In this document: piece after piece, positions 35,578 through 44,225 of the stretch | Position numbering within the stretch: the stretch's first letter is position 1 | Layout of the letters: each line of letters begins with the position of its first letter | Assembly (NCBI RefSeq): GCF_030766825.1 | Contig: NZ_JASFDV010000018.1 | Span: 1-64,000, forward strand | DNA from: Nocardiopsis sp. CC223A | GTDB lineage: Bacteria > Actinomycetota > Actinomycetes > Streptosporangiales > Streptosporangiaceae | Direction of reading: 5' to 3' | Length of the DNA stretch: 64,000 nt | Position numbers and translations under genes: made by a program | Notes under the pieces: model-generated | The model's database searches: none | Told to the model about the DNA's origin: nothing | Seen by the model: only the letters and a program-made list of their open reading frames with translations

Positions 35578-36519
35578 ATGCTGACCATCGGAGTGGACAT
35601 CGGCGGGACCAAGGTCGCCGCCGGGGTGGTCGACCACGACGGGCGGATCCTGGACCGGGTCAAGTACCCCACCCCCGCCAACGATCCCCGCGGGCTGGCC
35701 GACGTCGTCGCCAAGGCCGTGGACGAGCTGCGCGGTCGCCACGGCGAGGTCCAGGCCGTCGGTGTCGGCGTGGCCGGGTTCGTCGACGAGGACCGGGCCA
35801 CCGTGCAGGTCGCCGTCAACCTGGGCCTGCGAGACGACCCCCTCAAGGAGCGCGTCCAGGAACGGGCGGGCCTTCCGGTCGTCATCGAGAACGACGCCAA
35901 CGCCGCGGCCTGGGCCGAGGCCCGCTTCGGTGCGGGCCGCGGCAGCGACCACATCGTCTGCGTCACCCTGGGCACCGGCATCGGCGGCGGCCTGGTCATC
36001 GGCGGCCGGCTGCACCGGGGCCGCTTCGGTGTGGCGGCCGAGGTCGGCCACTACCGGGTCGTCCCGCACGGGCGCCGCTGCGCCTGCGGCAACCACGGCT
36101 GCTGGGAGCAGTACGCGAGCGGCCGCGCCCTGGTCGCCGCCGGACAGGACCTGGCCCGGACCGACCCGGCGGCCGGCAAGCGGATGCTGGAGCTGGCGGG
36201 CGGCGTCGTGGAGCACATCGAGGGCCATGTGATCACCGCGGCGGCGGGGGAGGGCGACGAAGGTGCGCTCTCCTGCTTCCGCACCATCGGCGAGTGGGCG
36301 GGCGTGGGCCTGGCCGACCTGGCGGCCATCCTGGACCCGGAGTGCTTCGTGCTGGGCGGGGGCGTGTCCGACGCCGGGGAGTTCATCCTGGAGCCCATCC
36401 GCGACTCCTACGCCCGCCACGTCTCCGGGCGCCCGGGCCGCCGCCTGGCCGAGGTGCGCCTGGCCGAGCTGGGCGGCGAGGCGGGCATCGTCGGTGCGGG
36501 CGACCTGGCCCGCCACTGA
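35578..36519 (+). CDS. glk: ROK-family glucokinase
   Basis: Phosphorylates glucose to glucose 6-phosphate, 313 residues. ROK signatures are present: N-terminal phosphate loop VDIGGTKVAAGVVD, sugar-binding IENDANAAAWAEARFG, and the zinc-binding CACGNHGCWEQYASG with its three Cys and His. The ATP site appears in LGTGIGGGLVIGG. There is no N-terminal HTH, so it is an enzyme and not a ROK repressor. The upstream dre-like site suggests control by a DasR-type GntR regulator; a matching site precedes pfkA at 45.8 kb. Confidence 0.93.
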   Translation: MLTIGVDIGGTKVAAGVVDHDGRILDRVKYPTPANDPRGLADVVAKAVDELRGRHGEVQAVGVGVAGFVDEDRATVQVAVNLGLRDDPLKERVQERAGLPVVIENDANAAAWAEARFGAGRGSDHIVCVTLGTGIGGGLVIGGRLHRGRFGVAAEVGHYRVVPHGRRCACGNHGCWEQYASGRALVAAGQDLARTDPAAGKRMLELAGGVVEHIEGHVITAAAGEGDEGALSCFRTIGEWAGVGLADLAAILDPECFVLGGGVSDAGEFILEPIRDSYARHVSGRPGRRLAEVRLAELGGEAGIVGAGDLARH

Positions 36520-36620
36520 GCCACGGCGCCACCGACCCCTGGGAACACCGAAGGCCCCGGCACGCGCCGGGGCCTTCCGCGTGGTCCGGCCGGGCCTGTT
36601 CGAGTGGCCCGGCCGACGGT

Positions 36621-37484
36621 TCAGCCGGTGGGGGAGTCCTCGGCGGTGGAGCCTTCGGCGGGTGCGTCCCCGTCGCCCTTCGCGGCCTTCTTCGCCGCCT
36701 TCTTCTCCGCCCTGCGGGCCCGTCGCTCCTCCTTGCGGCGCGCCTTCTCGGCCCGGCGGCGCTCCTTGCTGTCGGCGCTCTGCTCCTTGCGGGCCTCGCG
36801 CGCCTCTTCCTCCAGCTCCGCCTTGACCGCCTGCGCGTAGCGGTCCACGTACTCCTGGCCGGACAGCTCCATGAGCGCGTACATGATCTCGTCGGTGACG
36901 GCGCGCAGGACCCGCTGGTCCTTCTCCATGCCGTGGTACCGCGAGAAGTCCAGGGCCTTGCCGAACTTCACCACCGGGCGGATGCCCAACTTGGGAACGG
37001 TGCGCCCGGGGGGCATGATCTTGTCGGCGTTGATCATCGCCATCGGCACCACCGGGACCCGCGCCTCCAGTGCGATACGCGCCACACCGGTGCGGCCCCG
37101 GTACAGGCGGCCGTCGGGGGAGCGGGTGCCCTCGGGGTAGATGCCCAGCAGGTCGCCGCGCTTGAGCACCTTCAGCCCGGTGCGCAGCGCCGCCTCGCTC
37201 GCCTTGCCGCCGGAGCGGTCGATGGGGATCTGGCCCACACCGGAGAAGAACGCCCGGCTGGCCAGCCCCTTGACCCCGGTCCCGGTGAAGTACTCCGACT
37301 TGGCCAGGAACGTGATCTTGCGCGGCAGCGGCAGCGGCCCGAAGAAATGGTCGGAGAACGACAGGTGGTTGCCCACCATCAGGGCGGGCCCGCGGCGCGG
37401 TACGTTCTCCACGCCCTCGGCGCGGGGCTGCCACAGCACGGCCAGGATCGGCCCCAGAATCGCCTTGACCACCCAGTAGAACAT
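36621..37484 (-). CDS. plsC: 1-acyl-sn-glycerol-3-phosphate acyltransferase family protein
   Basis: Membrane-associated acyltransferase of the PlsC family, 287 residues, adding the second acyl chain in phospholipid synthesis or a related acylation. Catalytic NHLSFSDHFF (HX4D) is at about residue 39 and the glycerophosphate-binding PEGTRSPDGRLYRG at about 117-130. An N-terminal hydrophobic segment precedes. The C-terminal 65 residues are an unusual Lys/Arg/Glu/Ala-rich tail likely to be helical and surface-bound. It diverges from the esterase gene at 37760. Confidence 0.9.
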   Translation of the reverse strand: MFYWVVKAILGPILAVLWQPRAEGVENVPRRGPALMVGNHLSFSDHFFGPLPLPRKITFLAKSEYFTGTGVKGLASRAFFSGVGQIPIDRSGGKASEAALRTGLKVLKRGDLLGIYPEGTRSPDGRLYRGRTGVARIALEARVPVVPMAMINADKIMPPGRTVPKLGIRPVVKFGKALDFSRYHGMEKDQRVLRAVTDEIMYALMELSGQEYVDRYAQAVKAELEEEAREARKEQSADSKERRRAEKARRKEERRARRAEKKAAKKAAKGDGDAPAEGSTAEDSPTG

Positions 37485-37759
37485 CTCTTCGGATCACCCC
37501 TGCACACGCGGGGAGCTCCGGGCAGGGTCTGCCGCGATCCGCTGTCCCGCTCGGCCAGCACTGCGACGAGGATACTCAGTTCATGCCACGTGATGCGCGA
37601 CACCCCACTTTGGGGACGAGTTCGGAACATGGGTGCCCACCCATGACAAACGGTCCGCGGAACGGTTAGCCTCACGGCTGTGAAGCCGGGGTGACCGCCG
37701 CGGCACCGTCGTCCTGTCACGCGCGCCGCGGCGCCGTACGCATCCCTGGGGGAAGTCCC

Positions 37760-38563
37760 GTGAGACCGACCGAAGCCACCGCACTGATCCCCGGGGCGGA
37801 GCCCTTCAGCCACCACGGCTCCGAGGTGGGCGTCCTGCTGTGCCACGGGTTCACCGGGTCCCCCCGCTCCATGCGCCCCTGGGCCGACCACCTGGCCGCG
37901 GCGGGCCTGAGCGTGGAACTGCCCCGGCTGCCGGGCCACGGCACCGTCTGGACCGACATGGCCCTCACCACCAGCGACGACTGGTACGCCGAGGTCGAAC
38001 GGGCGCTGCTGGAGCTGTCCTCGCGCTGCTCCGAGGTCTTCGTCATGGGCCTGTCCATGGGCGGGGCCCTCTCCCTGCGCCTGGCCCAGGACCACCCGGA
38101 CCTGGTGCGCGGCCTCGTCCTGGTCAACCCCTCGCTGGCGGTCGAGGACCTGCGACTGCCGATCATCGCCCCGTTCCGCACCCTGGCGGCCCGGGTCCTG
38201 CCCTACACCCCCGGGGTGGAGAGCGACATCGCCAAGCAGGACGGCGACCGGGGCGAGGGCGGTTACGACCGGGTCCCCACCGCGGCCGCCGCGACACTCC
38301 CGAAGCTGTGGCGCACGGTTCAGGCGGGCATGTCCGGTTTGCGTGCGCCGATTCTGGCCTACCGCAGCCCCCAGGACCACGTTGTCGGACCGCGCAGTCT
38401 GCGTATGCTCGCTAGGAGAGCGGTCAACACCCGGCTGACGATCCACCTGCTCCACGACAGCTACCACGTGGCGACCCTCGACCATGACGCCGCCGACATC
38501 TTCGACGGAAGCCTCGCCTTCGTGCGGGCCCACGCCAGAAGCGGGGAAGGAGCCGACCGATGA
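37760..38563 (+). CDS. Alpha/beta hydrolase, Est30-like carboxylesterase
   Basis: A 267-residue serine hydrolase. The catalytic set is visible: oxyanion HGFTGSPRSMRPW, nucleophile elbow GLSMGG (about residue 97), Asp in SPQDHVVG and His in HDSYHVATLDHDA. The short length and lid pattern resemble monoglyceride/carboxylesterases of the Est30 group. The GTG follows GGGGGAAG. Its stop overlaps the next ATG (ATGA), so it is coupled to a membrane protein of unknown function. Substrate cannot be assigned. Confidence 0.88.
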   Translation: MRPTEATALIPGAEPFSHHGSEVGVLLCHGFTGSPRSMRPWADHLAAAGLSVELPRLPGHGTVWTDMALTTSDDWYAEVERALLELSSRCSEVFVMGLSMGGALSLRLAQDHPDLVRGLVLVNPSLAVEDLRLPIIAPFRTLAARVLPYTPGVESDIAKQDGDRGEGGYDRVPTAAAATLPKLWRTVQAGMSGLRAPILAYRSPQDHVVGPRSLRMLARRAVNTRLTIHLLHDSYHVATLDHDAADIFDGSLAFVRAHARSGEGADR

Positions 38564-39432
38564 CGCAACGTCGGGGTAACGGCCTGCTCGCCGACGCCTA
38601 CGTGCCCCTGATCCTGCTCGCGCCCACGCACGCCGATCTGATGCTGGAGGCGCTGCGGCGCAGCGGTATCGCGGCCTACGCGGTGCCGCTGGCGGAGGAC
38701 GTCCTGGAGCCTCCCGGCGGTGACGAGGACGATCCGCCCACCGACCACCTGTACGTGGACGCCGAGGAGCGCGTCGCGGCCGAGCAGGTCCTGGGCACCG
38801 AGCTGCCGGAACTGGGGGTGCGCTCGGTCCCGGAGACCGAGGAGCGCCGCGAGGACGCCGACGCCGACGGCCAGGACGCCGACGGCCGGGACGCCGCCGT
38901 CGGCGGGGACCTGTTGGACGGCCCGCCCGAGAACGTCGACCCGGACGCGCCCCCGGCGCAGTCCGCCGACGAGGATGAGGTGTGGAACGACCTCGTCTCC
39001 CGCTTCTACGACGACGACGCTCCGACCTCCCGCGGCGCCCGGTGGCCCGACGCCGAGAACGTCGGTCCCTCCGCGCCCCGCGGGAGGTCGGAGGCGCCGC
39101 CGACCCCGGGGGACATCCTCGCCGGCGACCTCGACGACGAGGACGACGAGGAGGCGCTGCGCCGCGCCGAGGACGAACTGGAGGGCCACTACGAGCCGCC
39201 GCCCCCGCCGCCGCTGCTCCAGGGCGACCGGCTGGGCATCGCGGCCTGGTTCGGTCTGCTGGGCGGCCCGGCCCTGGTGTTCGGCGCCGCCTTCCTGGGA
39301 CTGACCCTGCCCAACTGGCTGATGTTCATGGCGGTGGTGGCGTTCCTGGCCGGGTTCGTCATCCTGATCCTGCGCATGACCGACGGCAGGTCGCCGGGCG
39401 ACAACGGTCCCGACAACGGGGCGGTGGTCTGA
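38560..39432 (+). CDS. Acidic protein with two C-terminal transmembrane helices, unknown function
   Basis: A 290-residue protein. Residues 1-90 may form a small domain (LILLAPTHADLMLEALRRSG, LYVDAEERVAAEQVLG). Residues 90-225 are strongly acidic and low in complexity, with Asp/Glu runs and a proline run. Two hydrophobic helices end the protein (AWFGLLGGPALVFGAAFLG and FMAVVAFLAGFVILILR). No enzyme motif is seen. It overlaps the esterase by 4 nt, and the sensor-kinase coding frame resumes in the same frame one codon after its stop. Confidence 0.75.
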   Translation: MTQRRGNGLLADAYVPLILLAPTHADLMLEALRRSGIAAYAVPLAEDVLEPPGGDEDDPPTDHLYVDAEERVAAEQVLGTELPELGVRSVPETEERREDADADGQDADGRDAAVGGDLLDGPPENVDPDAPPAQSADEDEVWNDLVSRFYDDDAPTSRGARWPDAENVGPSAPRGRSEAPPTPGDILAGDLDDEDDEEALRRAEDELEGHYEPPPPPPLLQGDRLGIAAWFGLLGGPALVFGAAFLGLTLPNWLMFMAVVAFLAGFVILILRMTDGRSPGDNGPDNGAVV

Positions 39433-39435
39433 GCC

Positions 39436-40626
39436 CTGGGCTTCGACATCCCCCTGTGGCGCGGCATCTCGCTGTTCCGCGCCGCGGCCCTGGTCTATTC
39501 GCTGGTGCTGCTCGTCCAGCACCACGAGCACCTGACCCGCCCCTGGCTGGGCTGGACCGTCCTGGTCGCGATGGCGGCCTGGACGGTGGTCTCCTCCTCC
39601 GCCTACGCCCGCCCGGAACTGCGCACCCGGCGGCTGGTCCTGGCCGACCTGGCGGTGGCCTTCACCTGCCTGTTCGCCACCGCCCTGGCCGCCACGCCCT
39701 TCTACCTCACCCAGGCGCCGCCGCTGAGCGGCTACTGGTTCGCCGGCGCTGCGCTGGCCGCGGGGGTGGTCTGGGGGCGCCGGGGCGCGGGCGTCGTGGC
39801 CGTGCTCTACGGCGTCGCCGACCTCACCCTGCGCGTCATCATGGGCGCCCCCGTCACCCCGGCCACGGCCCGCGGTGTGGTCCTGCTCCTGCTGGCCGGT
39901 CTGGCGGTCGGCTACATGGCGCGGGTGGCCGGGCAGGCCGAGGAGAGGTTCGCCCGGGCGGTGGCCCTGGAGGCGCGCCTGCGCGAGCGCGAGCAACTGG
40001 CCCGCTCCATCCACGACTCGGTGCTCCAGGTGCTGACCCTGGTGAGCCGCCGCGGCGCCGAGGCCGGGGGAGAGGCCGCCGAACTCGGACGCCTGGCCGG
40101 GGAGCAGGAGGTCCGGTTGCGCGCCATGATCACCGACGGGCTCACCGACCTCACCGGAACCACCGGGGTCCCGGCCGACCCGGGGACGGCACGGGCCGCC
40201 GCGGCGCCGGGCCCGGTGGACGCGGCGGTCCCGCCCGACACGGAGATCGACCTGCGCGACCCCCTGCGCCGCCTGGAGTCGGTGCGGGTGTCGGTGTCGG
40301 CCCCGGCCACCCCGGTGCCGTTGCCCGGCCGCGACGCGGCCGAGCTGCTCGCCGCGGTCGAGGCGGCCCTGGCCAACGTCGAACTCCACTGCCCGCTGGG
40401 GACCCGCGCCTGGATCCTGGTGGAGGACGAGGAGGACGCCGTCACCGTCACGGTCCGCGACGAGGGCCCCGGCATCCCGGAGGGGCGCCTGGAGGAGGCG
40501 GGCCGGGAGGGACGGCTGGGCATCACCCAGTCCGTGCGCGGGCGCCTGCGCGACCTGGGCGGCACGGTCGAGGTCTTCTCCGCCCCGGGCCAGGGCACCG
40601 AGGTCGAGATGCGCCTGCCCCGCTGA
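39436..40626 (+). CDS. macS: MacS-like sensor histidine kinase
   Basis: Membrane sensor kinase of the HisKA_3 class, about 396 residues. Four or five transmembrane helices (about 5-150) are followed by EQLARSIHDSVLQVLTLVSRRG with the phospho-accepting His and a C-terminal HATPase with DEGPGIPEGRLEE and GRLGITQSVRGRLRDLGGTV. Family members start at GFDIPLWRGISLFR. Here that frame begins with CTG at 39436, one codon after the TGA of the preceding gene. The first ATG/GTG/TTG is GTG 39505, which would remove most of helix 1. The probable partner regulator lies 5.7 kb away at 46282-46944. Confidence 0.82.
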   Translation: MGFDIPLWRGISLFRAAALVYSLVLLVQHHEHLTRPWLGWTVLVAMAAWTVVSSSAYARPELRTRRLVLADLAVAFTCLFATALAATPFYLTQAPPLSGYWFAGAALAAGVVWGRRGAGVVAVLYGVADLTLRVIMGAPVTPATARGVVLLLLAGLAVGYMARVAGQAEERFARAVALEARLREREQLARSIHDSVLQVLTLVSRRGAEAGGEAAELGRLAGEQEVRLRAMITDGLTDLTGTTGVPADPGTARAAAAPGPVDAAVPPDTEIDLRDPLRRLESVRVSVSAPATPVPLPGRDAAELLAAVEAALANVELHCPLGTRAWILVEDEEDAVTVTVRDEGPGIPEGRLEEAGREGRLGITQSVRGRLRDLGGTVEVFSAPGQGTEVEMRLPR

Positions 40627-40644
40627 CCGCCGGGCCGCGCCCGG

Positions 40645-41277
40645 TCAGAGGGGCGGACCCTCCCCCGGTTCCTCCTGGTGGGAGAAACGCTGCTCACGCC
40701 AGGCCTCGGCGCGGTTGTGGTAGCCGCGCTCCTCCCAGAACCCGCGCCGGTCGGCGGTCATGTACTCCACCGCGCGCAGCCATTTGACGCTCTTCCACCC
40801 GTACAGGTGCGGCACCACCAGCCGCAGCGGATGGCCGTTCTCCGCAGACAGCGGGGCGCCGTCCCGGTGGGTGGCCAACAGCACGTCCTCGCGCAGGAAG
40901 TCGTCCAGGCGCAGGTTCGCGCTGTACCCGTACTCGCCCCACGCCATCACGTGCGTCACCTCGGGCGCGGGCGGGGCCGCCGCCACCAGGTCCAGGGCGC
41001 GCACCCCCGACCAGCGCACGTCGGGGACGCTGAACCGCATCACGCAGTGGAAGTCGCTCACGCGCTCGGTGCGGGACAGGCCGGCGAACTCCTGCCAGGT
41101 CCACCGGTACGACCCCAGGTCCTCGGTCGCTCCCATGACCCGGAAGTCCCACTTCTGGGGGCGGAAGGCGGGCACCGGTCCGTAGTGCAGGGCCCGGTGC
41201 CGGGCGGTGCGCGCGGCCTGTCCGGGCGGCAGCCGCCGGTCGCCGTGATCGTCCAGGTCCTCCGCTGACTCGGACAC
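40645..41277 (-). CDS. Sulfite-oxidase-type molybdopterin-dependent oxidoreductase
   Basis: A 210-residue molybdenum enzyme consisting of the sulfite-oxidase fold (oxidoreductase molybdopterin-binding domain). The molybdenum-coordinating Cys is in SDFHCVMRFSVPDVRWSG, and VVPHLYGWKSVKWL is the conserved cofactor-side segment. There is no signal peptide or haem domain, so it is cytoplasmic or acts with an unknown partner. The GTG start (VSESAEDLD) follows AGGAG at 7 nt. It converges on macS and diverges from the aromatic leader. Substrate unknown. Confidence 0.85.
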   Translation of the reverse strand: MSESAEDLDDHGDRRLPPGQAARTARHRALHYGPVPAFRPQKWDFRVMGATEDLGSYRWTWQEFAGLSRTERVSDFHCVMRFSVPDVRWSGVRALDLVAAAPPAPEVTHVMAWGEYGYSANLRLDDFLREDVLLATHRDGAPLSAENGHPLRLVVPHLYGWKSVKWLRAVEYMTADRRGFWEERGYHNRAEAWREQRFSHQEEPGEGPPL

Positions 41278-41388
41278 TCGGTCTCCTGTTCCTCTCGTCC
41301 AACGGCCATCCTGCCAGGCCGCGACGAGAGGTAGGTCACGCGCCCCCGTTGTGCGGCGATGCCACGACCATGCGCTATAGTCACAGCC

Positions 41389-41460
41389 ATGCAGCGGAAC
41401 TTCTGGCGCTTTTATGGCTACCGGCCCCATACCCCGGTCGCCTGTAAAGCGCTGCGCTGA
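41389..41460 (+). CDS. Aromatic leader peptide (attenuator ORF) of the DAHP synthase gene
   Basis: A 23-codon ORF whose peptide contains NFWRFYGY: two Phe, one Trp and two Tyr in seven of eight consecutive positions, unlike random sequence. A TATAGT box (41376-41381) lies 7 bp before the ATG, so transcription would start at or near the ATG. It ends 13 bp before a terminator hairpin and 114 bp before the DAHP synthase gene. This is the classical layout of amino-acid-sensing attenuation, here for all three aromatic amino acids. Too short for ordinary gene calling. Confidence 0.85.
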   Translation: MQRNFWRFYGYRPHTPVACKALR

Positions 41461-41473
41461 CACAGACGACAGG

Positions 41474-41505
41474 AGCCCCGGGCCGGTAGCGGCCCGGGGC
41501 TTTCT
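41474..41505 (+). terminator. Attenuator hairpin of the DAHP synthase leader
   Basis: Perfect 11-bp stem AGCCCCGGGCC (41474-41484) / GGCCCGGGGCT (41491-41501) with T-rich tail TTTCT. Its left arm and loop, GGGCCGGTAGC (41480-41490), are exactly complementary to GCTACCGGCCC (41417-41427) inside the leader ORF, giving an 11-bp alternative pairing that would exclude the terminator. Confidence 0.82.
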
Positions 41506-41574
41506 GCGTTCCGGTACCGCGCACCGGACCACGGCTCTCCCGCACCGCACCCAACGACAGGCAGGGAAACCCAC

Positions 41575-42621
41575 ATGGTCATCGTGATGGCACCGGGCGC
41601 CACCGCAGGCGACATCGACTCGATCGTCGAACTGGTCGCCTCCTCCGGCGGCGAGGCCTACGTCACCCGCGGCGTCAGCCGCACCATCATCGGTCTCGTC
41701 GGCGATGTAGAGCGCTTCCAGGACCTGGGGCTGGCCGCCAAGCCCGGCGTCGCCGACGTCCTGCGCATCTCCGCCCCCTACAAGCTGGTCAGCCGGGAGA
41801 ACCACGACAGCCGCACCGTCGTCAGCGTCCGCGGGGTGCCGATCGGCGGCGACAACGTCACCGTCATCGCGGGTCCGTGCGCGGTGGAGACACCCGAGCA
41901 GACCCTGGCCGCGGCCCGGATGGCACTGGAGGCCGGCGCGTCCCTGCTCCGCGGCGGTGCCTACAAGCCCCGTACCTCCCCGTACGCCTTCCAGGGGCTG
42001 GGCGAGGCCGGCCTGAGGATCCTCGCCGACGTCCGCGAGGAGACCGGGATGCCGATCGTCACGGAGGTCGTGGACGCCGCCGATGTCGAACTGGTCGCCT
42101 CCTACGCCGACATGCTCCAGATCGGCACCCGCAACATGCAGAACTTCGCCCTGCTCCAGGCGGCGGGCGCCGCGGGCAAGCCGGTGCTGCTCAAGCGCGG
42201 CATGAGCGCCACCATCGAGGAGTGGCTGATGGCCGCCGAGTACATCGCCCAGCAGGGCAACCTCGACATCGTCCTGTGCGAGCGCGGCATCCGCACCTTC
42301 GAGAAGGCCACCCGCAACACCCTGGACATCAGCGCGGTCCCGGTCGCGCAGAACCTGTCCCACCTGCCGGTGATCGTCGACCCGTCCCACTCCGGCGGCA
42401 AGCGCTCGCTGGTGCTGCCGCTGTCGCGCGCCGCCGTCGCGGTCGGCGCCGACGGCGTCATCGTCGACGTCCACCCGACCCCGGAGACCGCCCTGTGCGA
42501 CGGCCCGCAGGCCCTGGTCCAGGAGGACCTGGCCGAACTGCGCGACCTCGCCGGGACCCTGGCGGCGCTCACCGGGCGCACGCTCACCCCGGCGGCCGGC
42601 CACGAGCTCGCCGGCCTCTGA
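41575..42621 (+). CDS. aroF: 3-deoxy-7-phosphoheptulonate (DAHP) synthase, type I-beta
   Basis: First step of the shikimate pathway, condensing PEP and erythrose 4-phosphate. 348 residues: an N-terminal ferredoxin-like/ACT-type regulatory domain (about 1-75, AYVTRGVSRTIIGLVGD) and the catalytic barrel with VIAGPCAVET, LLRGGAYKPRTSPYAFQG, VLLKRGMSATIEEW and VIVDPSHSGGKRSLV. The regulatory domain implies feedback control by an aromatic product. Expression is expected to be controlled by the aromatic leader and attenuator just upstream. The gene is monocistronic, ending at a long inverted repeat. Confidence 0.94.
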   Translation: MVIVMAPGATAGDIDSIVELVASSGGEAYVTRGVSRTIIGLVGDVERFQDLGLAAKPGVADVLRISAPYKLVSRENHDSRTVVSVRGVPIGGDNVTVIAGPCAVETPEQTLAAARMALEAGASLLRGGAYKPRTSPYAFQGLGEAGLRILADVREETGMPIVTEVVDAADVELVASYADMLQIGTRNMQNFALLQAAGAAGKPVLLKRGMSATIEEWLMAAEYIAQQGNLDIVLCERGIRTFEKATRNTLDISAVPVAQNLSHLPVIVDPSHSGGKRSLVLPLSRAAVAVGADGVIVDVHPTPETALCDGPQALVQEDLAELRDLAGTLAALTGRTLTPAAGHELAGL

Positions 42622-42639
42622 CACCCGCGGCCACGACGA

Positions 42640-42689
42640 CGGGGCCCGCGCGAGATCTCGAATCCACCGATCTCCGCGCGGGCCCCGCC
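42640..42689. terminator. Inverted repeat between convergent aroF and thiI
   Basis: CGGGGCCCGCGCGAGATC pairs with GATCTCCGCGCGGGCCCCG with one bulged base, forming an 18-bp stem with an 11-nt loop. No T-run; likely a bidirectional terminator. Confidence 0.7.
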
Positions 42690-42738
42690 GTGTCGGGTCC
42701 CCCCGGGTCCGCCCGGTCCGCCGGGCCGACCGACCCGG

Positions 42739-44019
42739 TCAGACCTTGACCGCTGCGGCCTTGGCGGGCTCCAGCCGGGCCGGGGCGGCCTCGCCCAGGA
42801 AACTGGGCTTGTGCATCTGGGCGGTCGTCACCAGGTACTCGGCCAGCTCCTCGGCGTCCAGGCGCTTCTCGATCTGGCGCAGATCGGGGATCTTGGCCGC
42901 GGTCTCCACCTGGCGCGGGGTCAGCATGGTGCAGCAGTCCTCGTCGGGCAGCTCCGAGATGGACAGGGTCCCGATCCGGCGGGCCTGGTCCATGATCTCG
43001 GTCTTGTCCATACCGATCAGCGGGCGCAGGATGGGCAGGTCCACCGCGTCGTCCAGCGCCGTCAGGTTGGCCATGGTCTGGCTGGAGACCTGCCCCAGCG
43101 CGTCGCCGGTGATCAGGCACTCGGCCTTCAGGTCGTCGGCGAGCACCTCGGCGGTCTTGAGCATGAGCCGCCGCTGGGCGACGATCTGCAACCGCTCGAT
43201 CCCGGAGCTCTTCAGCTGCTGCTGGGCCTTGCCGAAGGGGATCACGAACAGCCGCGAGCCCACCTGGTAGCGGTCCAGCTGGCGGACCAGGCTGTAGGCC
43301 TTGTAGATCGACTCCGGGCCGGTGAACGGCATCCCGGAGAAGTGCAGGAAGTCCACCTTCAGCCCGCGCCGGATCATCCGGTGCGCGGCCACCGGCGAGT
43401 CGATGCCGCCCGACATCAGGACCAGGCCGCGGCCGCTCATCCCGGCGGGCAGACCGCCCTGGCCCGGGACGCCGTCGGTGAAGATGAACGCCTCGTCCTT
43501 GTCCACCTCGACGTGCAGGGTGTTGTCGGGGCGCTTGAGGTTCACGGGGTAGCCGTGCGCCTTGATGATCTCCGACCCCAGGTACCCGGCCAGCTCCGAG
43601 GAGGTCATCTCGAAGCGCTTGTCGCGGCGGCGGGCGCGCACCGCGAAGGTGCCCTCGCGGCCCTCCATGGAGCGCACGGCCACGTCGGTGATCGTGGCCG
43701 TGTCCTTGGGCACCCGGCGCACCAGGTGCACCCAGACGACGCCCATGACGTTGGCCATGCGGTCGGCGATCTCGGCGACCTCCAGGTCCGAGGCCCCCGG
43801 CTTGCGCACGATGATCACTCCGGAGCCGCGCTGGGAGACGCGGATCTCGCCCAGGTCGCGCACGGACGAGCGGATGTTGTTGTGCAGGCGGCGCTCGAAC
43901 AGCTTGCGGTTGGAGCCCTTGAGGACGATCTCGCCGAGCTTCATGAGCACGCAGAGTTCGCCCAGCCCGTCTCCGGTTCCACCGACGGGGACCGGCGCGG
44001 ACTCAAGCGACGCGGACAT
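42739..44019 (-). CDS. thiI: tRNA uracil 4-sulfurtransferase ThiI
   Basis: Adenylates U8 of tRNA and transfers sulfur to form 4-thiouridine; in some bacteria also supplies sulfur for the thiazole of thiamine. 426 residues: ferredoxin-like and THUMP domains (LMKLGEIVLKGSNRKLFERRL at the start), then the PP-loop ATPase SGGIDSPVAAHRMIRRG. There is no C-terminal rhodanese domain, so sulfur for thiazole would need another route. The conserved Cys pair is in PDEDCCTMLTP. The ATG has GGAGG at 8 nt. It lies in the same window as thiG, thiS and thiO but is not in their operon. Confidence 0.93.
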   Translation of the reverse strand: MSASLESAPVPVGGTGDGLGELCVLMKLGEIVLKGSNRKLFERRLHNNIRSSVRDLGEIRVSQRGSGVIIVRKPGASDLEVAEIADRMANVMGVVWVHLVRRVPKDTATITDVAVRSMEGREGTFAVRARRRDKRFEMTSSELAGYLGSEIIKAHGYPVNLKRPDNTLHVEVDKDEAFIFTDGVPGQGGLPAGMSGRGLVLMSGGIDSPVAAHRMIRRGLKVDFLHFSGMPFTGPESIYKAYSLVRQLDRYQVGSRLFVIPFGKAQQQLKSSGIERLQIVAQRRLMLKTAEVLADDLKAECLITGDALGQVSSQTMANLTALDDAVDLPILRPLIGMDKTEIMDQARRIGTLSISELPDEDCCTMLTPRQVETAAKIPDLRQIEKRLDAEELAEYLVTTAQMHKPSFLGEAAPARLEPAKAAAVKV

Positions 44020-44225
44020 GGGTGCTACCTCCGGATAGACATGCGTGGGTTCCCGGTTGCCGTGACGGGATCGGCGGTGGCGGGAAACCGGGATCGCCCA
44101 TCGCCGTACTTCTACCAGTATCGAACATCCTCCCCACCGCTCCATCCATATTTCGGTCCGGACGGAAGACGACGCACCCGGATGACCACCGTGCGTATCC
44201 GCCGGGGGAAACCTAGGATCGCGGC

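Noticed and set aside
42739-44019. ThiI as sulfur donor for the thiOSG thiazole pathway
   Set aside because: The protein lacks the rhodanese domain required for that role in E. coli, so it is annotated for tRNA thiolation only.
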